A stretch of 64,000 bases of DNA from XYD12-FULL-36-8 sp964391015. GTDB lineage: Bacteria > Bacteroidota > Ignavibacteria > Ignavibacteriales > Ignavibacteriaceae. The stretch covers positions 22,836 through 86,835 of the forward strand of contig CAYMKU010000013.1 of the NCBI GenBank assembly GCA_964391015.1, written 5' to 3'. Both the position numbers and the translations under genes were made by a program. Position 1 is the first letter of the stretch. Each line of letters starts with the position of its first letter. Positions 43,289-52,732 of this stretch are shown here, piece after piece. Below the pieces are notes generated by a model. It saw only the letters and a list, made by a program, of their open reading frames with translations. It had not been told where the DNA came from and did no database searches.

Positions 43289-45151
43289 TTACTTCATTAG
43301 CATCATTTTCTTAGAAGCTGTATAATTACCTGTCTTTATTGTATAAAAATAAACACCGCTGCTGAGATTTGAAGCATTGAATGATACTTCGAATGAACCT
43401 GAATTCATTTCTTGATTTAATACTTCTCCTACTTTTTCGCCAAGCAGATTATACACTGACAAGCTTACCAATCCTGCATCAGGAATTGTAAACCGTATTA
43501 TTGTTGCTGGGTTAAAAGGATTAGGATAGTTTTGTTCAAGTGAAAATGATTTCAAAAGTCCACCATTAATTTCTTTAATATCAGTCCAGCCTTGCGGCTT
43601 TTCTTCTTCGGGTTTTTCACCGTTAGTCCAAACATCTTGTGGCATATTCCATGGACTATCAAAATGTCTAGCACCACCGCTTTGCCCCACGAATCTAACC
43701 CTTGCTTGTCCCTGGCTACCTTCTTCCTGAATAAGACCACTTGAACCGCCATAGCCATATTGGTATAAAAATCCATTGAATGAAGGACCATTTAGTGTCA
43801 TGGTACCTGTATAAATCATATCTGAATTCGGATCTGTTAGTTTAAGAAACCTTGCACCGTTCCATGTCAATCCATGTACAGAATAAAATAGCGGATGAAC
43901 TGGTATCCAGTACACTGTGTCAGTTGTAGGAACAAACGGATGTGTTCCACCAGTCGTGGCAGGTGTCATATCAACACTAAATGTCGCTTGAACGGTTGTA
44001 CCCGTTGGAATTACCCAATCGGTATGAATGCCATCAAAAAAAGCAGTAGGAATTACCTGTGATCCACTACCCTCAAATTTTACGGGGCGATTTCGATCAC
44101 CGTTTGATGTTTTTACAATTGGAACTTCCCATCCGGTATTTGCATATTGGAATCCACCCGAAGGATTTTTAATAAAATACTTGTACCATAGAGTATCTCC
44201 AACAACATTTTGAACGAAGGGAACATTTAAGTACCATGAGTTCGGATTTAAGGGATCTTGGTTCAAAAGAGATTTTTCAGGATGAGATGCATTCCAGTCA
44301 TTAAAACTTCCACGTACTTGAACAGAATCAACACCGGGATTGAATACACCAAGTTCATCTAAAACACTCATATCAACATTAAAGAAGATATTTCCATCAG
44401 CAAGAGTCACATTTGGATTTTGATCATTCCACCATTTTGATATTGTCTGGTTACCGTCAACAATCCAGCTTTTTCTATTATCGATTGTTTCCCAGCTTCC
44501 GTTGCTTGCTGAATCTGGGCTGTGAAGAAACTTATATTGAATAAGCTGTGCTGAGTTAATTGGGGTTGTAACGTTATAAACAGAATCGTTATTAGCATCA
44601 GTCATTAGGATTGCACCACTTCCCCAATTAGAGAAGCTTCCTGCGACATAAACTTTTCTTGATGAAAAATTGGGAATTCCTTTTGCAGGTAATCTCATAT
44701 CAACCTCAAAAGTTACATTAGCTGGAGCACCCGAAGGCATTGCTTCATTATTAAACCAGACCGGTGCAAGTGTAGAATCTGTTGTCGGACCTATAATACT
44801 TCTATTCGGTTGTCCGCCAAGTTCATCTTTTCCATTCCAGCCCAATCCGATATTGTATTTATACTCATAGCTCTGAAGCGGAGTGAGAGCAATGACCTTT
44901 GTATATATAGAATCTCTTACTGGATCTACAGCAGAGGAATCAAGCATTACCTTTTCAGTGTTGGCGGGCGGTTCATTTAACCAATTGTTAAAACCACCGG
45001 GGATTGTAACAACTTCAGTTGCAGGATTAAAGAATCCTTTTTTTGCCTGCACTTTCATATTGACCTTAAAGGTCACATTTTTTGTTTGGGCTACCATCGT
45101 TGCCCACCCAACAATAAGCAACAAAGTAACCAGAGTAAAGAACTTTTTCAT
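43289..45151 (-). CDS. T9SS-exported protein with four starch-binding-like beta modules
   Basis: 620 residues: signal peptide (1-21), four repeats of a CBM20/CBM48-like beta sandwich and a T9SS type A domain (NYPNPFNPATI, from about 537). Each repeat opens with VTF-x-VDM/VNM (near 26, 145, 255, 388) and contains a GSFNNW-type motif (PGGFNNW, AGSFSNW, RGSFNDW); the fourth is more divergent and reads DTVYW. Such modules bind alpha-glucans or act as linkers to catalytic parts, but no catalytic domain is present. With a TonB receptor and PorV-like porin upstream on the same strand it may be a surface starch-binding protein. Confidence 0.75.
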   Translation of the reverse strand: MKKFFTLVTLLLIVGWATMVAQTKNVTFKVNMKVQAKKGFFNPATEVVTIPGGFNNWLNEPPANTEKVMLDSSAVDPVRDSIYTKVIALTPLQSYEYKYNIGLGWNGKDELGGQPNRSIIGPTTDSTLAPVWFNNEAMPSGAPANVTFEVDMRLPAKGIPNFSSRKVYVAGSFSNWGSGAILMTDANNDSVYNVTTPINSAQLIQYKFLHSPDSASNGSWETIDNRKSWIVDGNQTISKWWNDQNPNVTLADGNIFFNVDMSVLDELGVFNPGVDSVQVRGSFNDWNASHPEKSLLNQDPLNPNSWYLNVPFVQNVVGDTLWYKYFIKNPSGGFQYANTGWEVPIVKTSNGDRNRPVKFEGSGSQVIPTAFFDGIHTDWVIPTGTTVQATFSVDMTPATTGGTHPFVPTTDTVYWIPVHPLFYSVHGLTWNGARFLKLTDPNSDMIYTGTMTLNGPSFNGFLYQYGYGGSSGLIQEEGSQGQARVRFVGQSGGARHFDSPWNMPQDVWTNGEKPEEEKPQGWTDIKEINGGLLKSFSLEQNYPNPFNPATIIRFTIPDAGLVSLSVYNLLGEKVGEVLNQEMNSGSFEVSFNASNLSSGVYFYTIKTGNYTASKKMMLMK

Positions 45152-45210
45152 AGTACCTCCATTAGTTAGTTTTTAATTCTCCAATCTGGAGTAAATATAG
45201 TATTTTTTGT

Positions 45211-46233
45211 TTAGAATTTTAGCAACATTCCGAAGCTATGCGTATTTCCTAGAAACTCATATTCCTGAAATGCATAATCAAATCCTAATGTTAAAATTCC
45301 TAGCGTATAATTAAGCCCCGCTCCAAAAGTCAAACCTTCCTGGCTATCCTTTAAGAGTAATGTCTTATATCCACCTCGTAAAAATAATATATTACCCAAA
45401 AGTGCTAATTCACCTCCGATATTAATATATTCAGCATTATCATTAGGATGTGTAGCATCTATCGCCAAAGTAAATCTTTGATTCTCAAGCAGCTGAAAAT
45501 CTTTTGAAAGACCAATCTGTAATTTCAAAGGTAAATCGAACTTGTCCGTTTTATAATATGCATCTACTGTTTCATTGTTCCCGTGTCTTGTAGGATCCGC
45601 ATCATGCCGGACAAGTAAATCTTCGCCTGCCATCTGAAGTTTAGAGCCATAATTTGTAATGATGCTTGAGAATTTAATTCCATAGAATGGAGTGTTAAAG
45701 ATTGTACCAATGTCAAAGGCAATGCCATGGGCTGAAGAATTAAATATTAATTCTCTAATATATTTTATGGTAATTCCTGCTGTAAAACTTTCTGTAATAT
45801 TTCTAGCATAAGAAAGGGCAAATGCATAACTGGATGCAGAGTATTTTTCGCCAGTTCCATCAGGGTATAATTCGGTAGTTACATCCATTTTACCATAATC
45901 AAGTGCGGTGATGCTCACCCCAAAATTACCCCAATCATCTGCTGGGATTACTAATGCAGCATAATTAAGACTTATATCCAAATCTTTAAAGAGACTTGTA
46001 TATGTGAACATAGCTTCATATTGCTTCATTGATGCAGCACCAGCAGGATTCCAGTATAATGCTGAAGCATCATTGGCTAGCGAAGTAAATGCCCCGCCCA
46101 TTGCATTAGCACGGGGTCCAATTCCCATACTCAAAAATTTTGCGGCTGTTGTTCCAGTTTTTGTTACTTGACCAAATCCAACATTCAACAGCAGAAAAAT
46201 CAAAATACTAAAAGTGAGTAAATTTTTTTTCAT
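45211..46233 (-). CDS. PorV/PorQ-family outer-membrane protein
   Basis: 340 residues with a signal peptide (MKKNLLTFSILIFLLLNVGFGQ) and the family opening FLSMGIGPRANAMGGAFTSLANDASALYWNPAG (split here: FLSMGIGPRANAMGGAFTSL, then ANDASALYWNPAG). The rest alternates strands of a FadL-like barrel and ends in Phe. PorV proteins shuttle T9SS cargo to the attachment complex on the outer membrane. It directly follows a 1,234-residue T9SS-type protein and a TonB receptor, a gene set that recurs in this bacterial group; it may serve that cargo specifically. Confidence 0.85.
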   Translation of the reverse strand: MKKNLLTFSILIFLLLNVGFGQVTKTGTTAAKFLSMGIGPRANAMGGAFTSLANDASALYWNPAGAASMKQYEAMFTYTSLFKDLDISLNYAALVIPADDWGNFGVSITALDYGKMDVTTELYPDGTGEKYSASSYAFALSYARNITESFTAGITIKYIRELIFNSSAHGIAFDIGTIFNTPFYGIKFSSIITNYGSKLQMAGEDLLVRHDADPTRHGNNETVDAYYKTDKFDLPLKLQIGLSKDFQLLENQRFTLAIDATHPNDNAEYINIGGELALLGNILFLRGGYKTLLLKDSQEGLTFGAGLNYTLGILTLGFDYAFQEYEFLGNTHSFGMLLKF

Positions 46234-46281
46234 ATACTTTATTTCTCCATAAATATTTCATCCTGAAAAGTCAGGATTCAA

Positions 46282-49200
46282 TTATTTTATTATTGCAAAT
46301 TTACCTGCCTTTGTACCAATACCGGGTGCATCTACATGATATATATAAACACCATATGAAACCGAGAGATTATCTTTTGTTAATAGATTCCATTCCTCAG
46401 TTCCATCAGATAAATTATTATCATGTTCAATTTCTTTTACAAGCTCACCGTTAACCGTAAAAATTCTAATAGTGCATTTATTGGGCAAATGAGTAAAATG
46501 AATCGAACGGGGACCACGACCACTTGAATACGGATTCTTCGGTTCCCAAAGCGCATTCGCTAAATAAGGGTTAGGGACAACTTTTATTTTATTTAGATCA
46601 ACCTTGGCTTGATTAATATCAATAAAGCTCTTTTTCGATACGAATCTAAAAACATCATTAGAGAGAAAGGGCTTTATTATAAATATTTTTGCAGTATCTC
46701 CTGTATTGGGAATGACTGTATTTGTTTTTCTATCAAGATAGAACCACCAAGTTGGAATCCGTGCGGTGTCTGTATCACTCTTGGGTTCAAGAAAGATAAT
46801 TCTATCATGCAGTGTAGTGCCGTTTGATGAAAACCAACCAGAAGGGTGTAAAGCAGGGCGGTCAAGATCCATAAATCCAAAGTCAATAAATTTTTCAGTA
46901 GTGTTATTATAAACTTTAAAATTGACTGGTAGTGAAGGAAATAAAGTTGACGACCCACTAGTCCCAACATAAGTAAAATCATGAGATGTGCCGAATGCAG
47001 AATCACCAAAGATAATTTCATAATCATTTGGTCTTTGCTGTCCTTGAACATATTGGGCATTTTGAACAAACTTTTGGAATATAAAGTTTGTTACTGAAGT
47101 ATCATTCCAATCTGAGCGGTTTCTATCCAATGTAACCCTGTTTTCATTTATTAATGTTAGTCTAAAGCCCTCTATTAGTTGGCCCTCTACATCTTGCCCC
47201 CACTGTGTACTTTTATCTATCAAAGTAACATTTGCAGTTGAGTCAATCAAAGTATAATTTTTTGTAGTTAAAGTGTCTTCAGCACCTTTTTTAACCGTGT
47301 CCTGGAAGGTTACGTAATAAACATGCCCTTCCTTAATTTCATTAGGATCAACGACTTCATAATAAATTTTGCTGGTGGTAAACCCTGCTACATGATCAAC
47401 ATTACCAAGTGTGGCAGGAACATATCCTCCAGAAGGCGCTTCAGGTTTAACCTTGACAACATTTCTACCAAGTGTTTTAACGGTACCGTCAGGTTTTAAC
47501 GAAATACTTATTGCACATTCGGAGGGACCTATCTTCGCAGGGACATAACCAAAGTCGTACGAAGTGATTGCATAATAATAAGTAAATCCATTTTTTACTG
47601 TGGAATCTACCCAGGAGTGTTGAAGTCCTGTGTCATCACCCAAATTAAAGTGAACTCCTTGATATCCAACCGAGTCATATCCTTTTATTCCATCATCTAG
47701 GTCAAATTGTTTAATCGGGAGATTATAAGTGGGAGATCCTTGGGCATTCGTAATTACATTTGCATCTTGAAAAGCGGGATCAGATGATCTGTAAATTCTA
47801 TAACCTTCAAAATCGCTTGGATTGCCTCCAATGTTTTCTATGTAATTATCAAATGATCTTTCGGCTTCTGCATCCCAATAAAGAGTCACACGGTTATTAC
47901 CAGGAACCGCAGTCAGTTTGGGAGTAATCGGGGCATTCGCAAATTGATAGTCGTTGCTGTAAGTTAGTAGTGCAACAGAATCTTTACTCAACACTTGCTG
48001 CTTTCTAACCTGCCAATTAGGATCAATGGCAGGTCCATTTGCAAAGATAATCGCTAATGATATCGGTTCTGATTGACCGGGTTTAAGTGGAAATAATCCT
48101 GATGAAACAAACAGATTATAATCTCCGGTTTGTATATTTACCGGATCAAAATAGTTACCAGGTACCATGAAATCGGACCAAATAAAATTATCTTCATACA
48201 CATCGAACCATTCAGAGGATGGTCTGTAAAACGAACCGGTGATCCCCAACTGATCAGTTTCGGTAACATCAGTAACGTCTACGTTGGGTTCACCTGGCAA
48301 ACCGAATCTTGAACCAGATGTGGGTTTACCATCTCCTTCGCCCGGATCACCAGTATCAGGAACTCCATCCAACCCAACATCATCAGTTAAAGGATCCCAA
48401 TCCCCATCATTGTCAACACCATCATCTCTTGCTTCGTCTATCATATCGTCAATGCCCTCGTCTATGAATTCATCTACTGAACCGTTGTTATCGTTATCAA
48501 TGCCATCGGCATATTTTTTCCCCAACACTGCTACGGTAACATTGTAAAGAATTATCGGTTTACTATATTTATCGAAAGCATTGGGAACTATATATCTAAA
48601 GTAGGGAGCATCTGTTGCAGCTTGGTTTACCATATCTTGAGTTATAACCGGACCTCCCTCTTCACTATTATTGTTATTATCAATATTATCTGCATAAGCT
48701 CTCCCGATATCATTTACTTCAACCATTATAAGATGTACAAGACTATCTTGAATTAAATCGTTTTCAGGGTTAGGGGGCCATCTTTTCCATCTATCAGATG
48801 CAGATTGATTTACCATATCTTGAGTTACAACCGGACTTCCAGTTTCTCCATTATTGTTCTGATCAATTCGATCTGCATAAGTAACACCTTCCTGAACCTG
48901 AAATGCTATATGAGTCTTATTCTCATCAATCAACCCATTCCCATTATTATCAATACCATCATAACGACGGGGATCATTTCGTGACAGCAGCGTATCACCT
49001 TCTCCAGCGATCATTTCATATGTTACTTTTGGTCCTCCCAGTTCACCATCTCCATCGTTATCAATTCTATCAATAGAGTTTCCAGGGGTTTCAAGAAATG
49101 CACCAGCAACGATTCCGACAGGATCGGCCCCAAAATCAGGAGAATGATTATCAGCATCCCGCGACCAAGCAATGTCGTTTGCAAGATCAAATTCTGACAT

Positions 49201-49983
49201 ATCATCACCACCATCTCCGCCTACAAAATCTGCCCAGGCAACTGTCACTCCAACTTTCTTGATTGGCTCAGTCCCATCATTTTTCACTTTAAATAATAAA
49301 AACATTGCATCCTGAACGAGAATTTGAGACCAAGCCATTACTCTTGTATCTAGTACAATGCCCAAGCCTTTTCTTGATAAATCCGTCGAATCAGGGAAGT
49401 AATTAACATACTTGTCATAATTATTATCAGTTGCTTTAAAGAACAATTCTTGGTCAGCATTAAATTTATCCTTCCCAAAATACCCATTCCACTTACCTGT
49501 CCAACCCGGATCGAGTTCATCAGTTAATTTATCTGGCCAAAACGAAGGCCATGTAGTTGGATCATTACTGGTTGCAAATCCCTCAGGGTTGCTTGCATTG
49601 TAATAACCGGGAATGGGTTCAAAGTTCCATGATTTACCTGTTGGAGATTGTAAATAGTGACATCTTGATATTATTCTTTGAGTCACTCCCTGTTTATCGA
49701 CCACTTCCCCCCCAACTAAAATTCCTGCTACAGCAAGATAAACATGCCCAGTGTTTTTGGGCCATTCAAAAGGCGTCTGTTCCGAAATAGGTACTGAACC
49801 CTCCCTTCCTGCCATCCCATAATTAAAGATAGTGGCTCTTATCTGGTTTCCTTCCATTTGCGCTTTTCTTCTATACTTTGCATCCCCTCTTTCCTTACTC
49901 GGAATATATTGGCCGTATAAAGAATTGGCGTAAAAGAAAATTAGTAAGAGAAATAAGATTGTAATTTTATCTCGTGTAAACAT
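46282..49983 (-). CDS. Very large secreted protein with Asp/Asn-rich calcium-binding-like repeats and C-terminal sorting-like domain
   Basis: 1,233 residues from the start I choose, ATG ending at 49983, because a strong ribosome site (GGGAGG, 7 bases upstream) precedes it and a signal peptide then begins at once (MFTRDKITILFLLLIFFYAN). The middle (about 290-580) holds many DNDGDG / DNNNNG / DGIDNDNNGSVDE motifs like those of thrombospondin type 3 or dockerin calcium loops. A fibronectin-like region (about 690-830) follows. The last 90 residues (VVPNPYLAN... RIFTVNGELVKEI... GVYIYHVDAPG) resemble a variant T9SS domain with the PNPY motif. The gene starts 27 bases after the TonB receptor stop. 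No enzymatic domain is recognised; surface adhesion or a receptor-associated role is inferred. Confidence 0.7.
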   Translation of the reverse strand: MFTRDKITILFLLLIFFYANSLYGQYIPSKERGDAKYRRKAQMEGNQIRATIFNYGMAGREGSVPISEQTPFEWPKNTGHVYLAVAGILVGGEVVDKQGVTQRIISRCHYLQSPTGKSWNFEPIPGYYNASNPEGFATSNDPTTWPSFWPDKLTDELDPGWTGKWNGYFGKDKFNADQELFFKATDNNYDKYVNYFPDSTDLSRKGLGIVLDTRVMAWSQILVQDAMFLLFKVKNDGTEPIKKVGVTVAWADFVGGDGGDDMSEFDLANDIAWSRDADNHSPDFGADPVGIVAGAFLETPGNSIDRIDNDGDGELGGPKVTYEMIAGEGDTLLSRNDPRRYDGIDNNGNGLIDENKTHIAFQVQEGVTYADRIDQNNNGETGSPVVTQDMVNQSASDRWKRWPPNPENDLIQDSLVHLIMVEVNDIGRAYADNIDNNNNSEEGGPVITQDMVNQAATDAPYFRYIVPNAFDKYSKPIILYNVTVAVLGKKYADGIDNDNNGSVDEFIDEGIDDMIDEARDDGVDNDGDWDPLTDDVGLDGVPDTGDPGEGDGKPTSGSRFGLPGEPNVDVTDVTETDQLGITGSFYRPSSEWFDVYEDNFIWSDFMVPGNYFDPVNIQTGDYNLFVSSGLFPLKPGQSEPISLAIIFANGPAIDPNWQVRKQQVLSKDSVALLTYSNDYQFANAPITPKLTAVPGNNRVTLYWDAEAERSFDNYIENIGGNPSDFEGYRIYRSSDPAFQDANVITNAQGSPTYNLPIKQFDLDDGIKGYDSVGYQGVHFNLGDDTGLQHSWVDSTVKNGFTYYYAITSYDFGYVPAKIGPSECAISISLKPDGTVKTLGRNVVKVKPEAPSGGYVPATLGNVDHVAGFTTSKIYYEVVDPNEIKEGHVYYVTFQDTVKKGAEDTLTTKNYTLIDSTANVTLIDKSTQWGQDVEGQLIEGFRLTLINENRVTLDRNRSDWNDTSVTNFIFQKFVQNAQYVQGQQRPNDYEIIFGDSAFGTSHDFTYVGTSGSSTLFPSLPVNFKVYNNTTEKFIDFGFMDLDRPALHPSGWFSSNGTTLHDRIIFLEPKSDTDTARIPTWWFYLDRKTNTVIPNTGDTAKIFIIKPFLSNDVFRFVSKKSFIDINQAKVDLNKIKVVPNPYLANALWEPKNPYSSGRGPRSIHFTHLPNKCTIRIFTVNGELVKEIEHDNNLSDGTEEWNLLTKDNLSVSYGVYIYHVDAPGIGTKAGKFAIIK

Positions 49984-50009
49984 TAAAAACCTCCCGTATT
50001 CATTAACCA

Positions 50010-52691
50010 TTAAAAAGAAATTTCTAATCCAAGTTGCACATTTCTTGGTTCACCATAATGATCAGGATATTTTACATATTCTGCTACAGTATTTGGTCTG
50101 CTCGAGTCATATCCTACATTCTGGGTTTCAGTTGTAAAATCGGGTTGTCCCGTATCTCCGAATACGTTCACTGCAATTTTATTATCTAATAGATTGAACA
50201 CTTTCAAAAATGCCGTAATATCTAATCCCATTAAATCGAAATCCTTGTCCAATTTTAAATCAATAGTAAATTGGCTCGGTCTGTACCTGCTGTTCTTCAA
50301 AAGACCAGATGTTATCCCTCGATCCGCAGTATATTGAGTAATGCTTGGCGTATATGGTAAGCCTGTACCATAGCGTGCCAATAAGCTTATTCCCCATCCA
50401 TTAACACCCACCAAAAGAGAAGCGTTTAGCAGATGATTTTGATCCCAATCCATTGGAATTAAGAAAAGACTGGGTTCACCGCTTCCTTTAGCAGTCTCAA
50501 ATTCGTCTTCCGGTTTTGAGTTTGTTCCTTCAGCAACTTGGTACGTATAGTTTACATCAAATGCAAGGTTGTTGTTGAATCTTTTATTTAATGTAAACGT
50601 TATTCCCTTTACGTTAGCATAATCTTTATTGGTAAATATTGAATAAGTTACAAGATTATATGTTTGAATAATAGAACCTGCCGTTATCCAATCCCGGACA
50701 TCTCTGTAAAAACCGGTAACATCAACCAAGTAATTGTCGAAGAACTCTTGTCTAAATCCAATTTCGTACATAACTGTTTTTTGCGGTTCAAGATCAGGAT
50801 TACCATAAACACCAATATTCAACCCCGAGTTGGGAATTTTATATGGACCATTTTGAAATAGATATTGGAAAGGGGGGATTTGGAGAAAGTGTCCATAAGA
50901 GAAATGAACAACTCCCGTAGCACTGATAGGATAGGCAACACCAAAACGAGGACTAATAGCAAATTTAGCGGTTGCATCCTTATAAAAATATGGCTCTCTT
51001 TCTTTGATGCTTAATGATTGCATTTCTGGACGAAGGGGCGCGTAAATATTAGGGTCCTTTAAGTCAACCAAAACTTTGCCGTCGGAGTCGAAGTAGTCCA
51101 ATCTTAGACCCAAATTAATTATAACATTTTCAAATTCGATTTTATCCTGCGCATAAACTGAAGCTTCGAGTGGCTTGTTATCGTATTTCACTCGATTTGT
51201 CTGGTCCTCTCCTGGAATTGATGGTTGAAAAGGTTCGATTGGTATGCCATTGATACGGGCAGGTTCAAGGTTAAAATCATCAAATTGCATATCGTGGGAT
51301 TTTATCTCCGCGCCAAATTTTACTAAATGTTCTTGAAGAGCTTGGCTAGTAAAATCAATTTTACCGAGCAATGTATTTGTTTGTCTCTCAAACCTATGAA
51401 GATTGGTTCCCTTAGTTCTAAATGAGTATGATACTATCTTTAATGAATCAGGATGTTGGTAGCGGGAATCATAAGGATTTTCATAGGTATATTCTTTAAA
51501 ATCTTTTGAAAAATATGAACCCTTAACTGTGTAGAAAGTTGACGAGGAAAGCATGTGAGTAATAGTTCCAGTTGCATTAAAGCTGTTTGCAAATTTTTTC
51601 ACATCACCATCCGGGTTCCAACGATATTCATGGTTATAATCCCGAAAATCTTCCTTTGAGTAGAGGCCTTCAAGATTTACTTTTACTTCTTGCGCCGGAT
51701 AGACGCTGAAATTTCCCTGTCCATATAAATTTTTATGGAAGTTCATTGGAATAACTTTACCATCTCCTTTGGTCCCATCGGGATTGTATTTTCTTTCGCC
51801 GAACAGATAACCATCATCATAATAATATCGCCCATTAACAAAAAATGAAATCAAATTGTCTGTACCGGGAATAGAACCGCTTAAACTACCCTGAAAATTA
51901 TAATTTGAAACAGGATTGATAGCATCAATGTGGGGGAAATACTCGGTAAAATTACTTACATGATCACCGCTATAAATCATGATATTGCCGTGATAATCTC
52001 TTCCTCCTTCCTTGGTAACTGTATTAACTATTCCAGACATAGCATTGCCGTATTCGGCATTAAAAGTTCCACTGATTACCTGAAGTTCTTGAATGCTGTT
52101 GTTGTCAATTTGAATTCCGCGGCTGTTATCATAAGCATCGGTTACAGAAATACCATTGACCCAATAAGCAATTTCTGAAGTTCTGCCACCTCGGATATGA
52201 AATCCACCACTTGCATCTTTTGTTACACCCGCCTGAAGTTGAAGAACATCATCAAGTTCAGAAACAGGTAATGCTTCAATCTGATCTGAAGAAACCAACG
52301 ATTGACTTGATGTTACATCTTTTTTTATCAATTCTTGTTTCCCTTGAACAACAACCTCTTCTAATTCTACAGCAGATTCAGATAATTCAAAATTTACAGT
52401 GGTTGTAAGATCAATAGAGACAGAAATATTTTCGACTACAACGGGTTGATATCCAATGTATTGCGCTTTTACATTGTATTTTCCCGGCGGGATGTTAAGA
52501 ATTACATAATTTCCATCAATATCAGTAGCCGCACCGAAATTTGTTCCTTCGATAATTATGTTCACAAATGGAAGGGCTTCGCCAGTTCTTTTGTCGCTAA
52601 CTTTCCCATTGATTTTTCCGGTCGTACCGCCAATAATAAAATTTACGGGCAAGAGTAAGATGACAAATGTAGAAAGTAAATATTTTTTCAT
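50010..52691 (-). CDS. TonB-dependent outer-membrane receptor with carboxypeptidase-like N-domain
   Basis: 893 residues: signal peptide (1-22), a carboxypeptidase-regulatory-like beta domain (about 24-105, GKINGKVSDKRTGEALPFVNI), a plug domain (about 118-230, with IEALPVSELDDVLQLQAGV and GGRTSEIAYWVNG) and a 22-strand barrel ending in Phe (LGLEISF). It imports an unknown large substrate using TonB energy. It heads the minus-strand group with the giant secreted protein and PorV-like protein. There is no SusD lipoprotein beside it, so it is not a standard Sus pair. Confidence 0.9.
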   Translation of the reverse strand: MKKYLLSTFVILLLPVNFIIGGTTGKINGKVSDKRTGEALPFVNIIIEGTNFGAATDIDGNYVILNIPPGKYNVKAQYIGYQPVVVENISVSIDLTTTVNFELSESAVELEEVVVQGKQELIKKDVTSSQSLVSSDQIEALPVSELDDVLQLQAGVTKDASGGFHIRGGRTSEIAYWVNGISVTDAYDNSRGIQIDNNSIQELQVISGTFNAEYGNAMSGIVNTVTKEGGRDYHGNIMIYSGDHVSNFTEYFPHIDAINPVSNYNFQGSLSGSIPGTDNLISFFVNGRYYYDDGYLFGERKYNPDGTKGDGKVIPMNFHKNLYGQGNFSVYPAQEVKVNLEGLYSKEDFRDYNHEYRWNPDGDVKKFANSFNATGTITHMLSSSTFYTVKGSYFSKDFKEYTYENPYDSRYQHPDSLKIVSYSFRTKGTNLHRFERQTNTLLGKIDFTSQALQEHLVKFGAEIKSHDMQFDDFNLEPARINGIPIEPFQPSIPGEDQTNRVKYDNKPLEASVYAQDKIEFENVIINLGLRLDYFDSDGKVLVDLKDPNIYAPLRPEMQSLSIKEREPYFYKDATAKFAISPRFGVAYPISATGVVHFSYGHFLQIPPFQYLFQNGPYKIPNSGLNIGVYGNPDLEPQKTVMYEIGFRQEFFDNYLVDVTGFYRDVRDWITAGSIIQTYNLVTYSIFTNKDYANVKGITFTLNKRFNNNLAFDVNYTYQVAEGTNSKPEDEFETAKGSGEPSLFLIPMDWDQNHLLNASLLVGVNGWGISLLARYGTGLPYTPSITQYTADRGITSGLLKNSRYRPSQFTIDLKLDKDFDLMGLDITAFLKVFNLLDNKIAVNVFGDTGQPDFTTETQNVGYDSSRPNTVAEYVKYPDHYGEPRNVQLGLEISF

Positions 52692-52732
52692 AATTCCTTC
52701 CCAAAGTTAAATTTTCATGTTAGTAATATAAT

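Noticed and set aside
48284..48547. 87-residue plus-strand frame rich in Ser and Pro
   Set aside because: It is the complement of the Asp/Gly-rich repeat region of the large secreted protein; its low-complexity composition follows from that.
48640..49080. Tandem repeat DNA (DNNNN/QDMVNQ phrases) as a possible CRISPR or satellite
   Set aside because: The repeats are in frame, of unequal spacing, and encode calcium-loop-like protein repeats.
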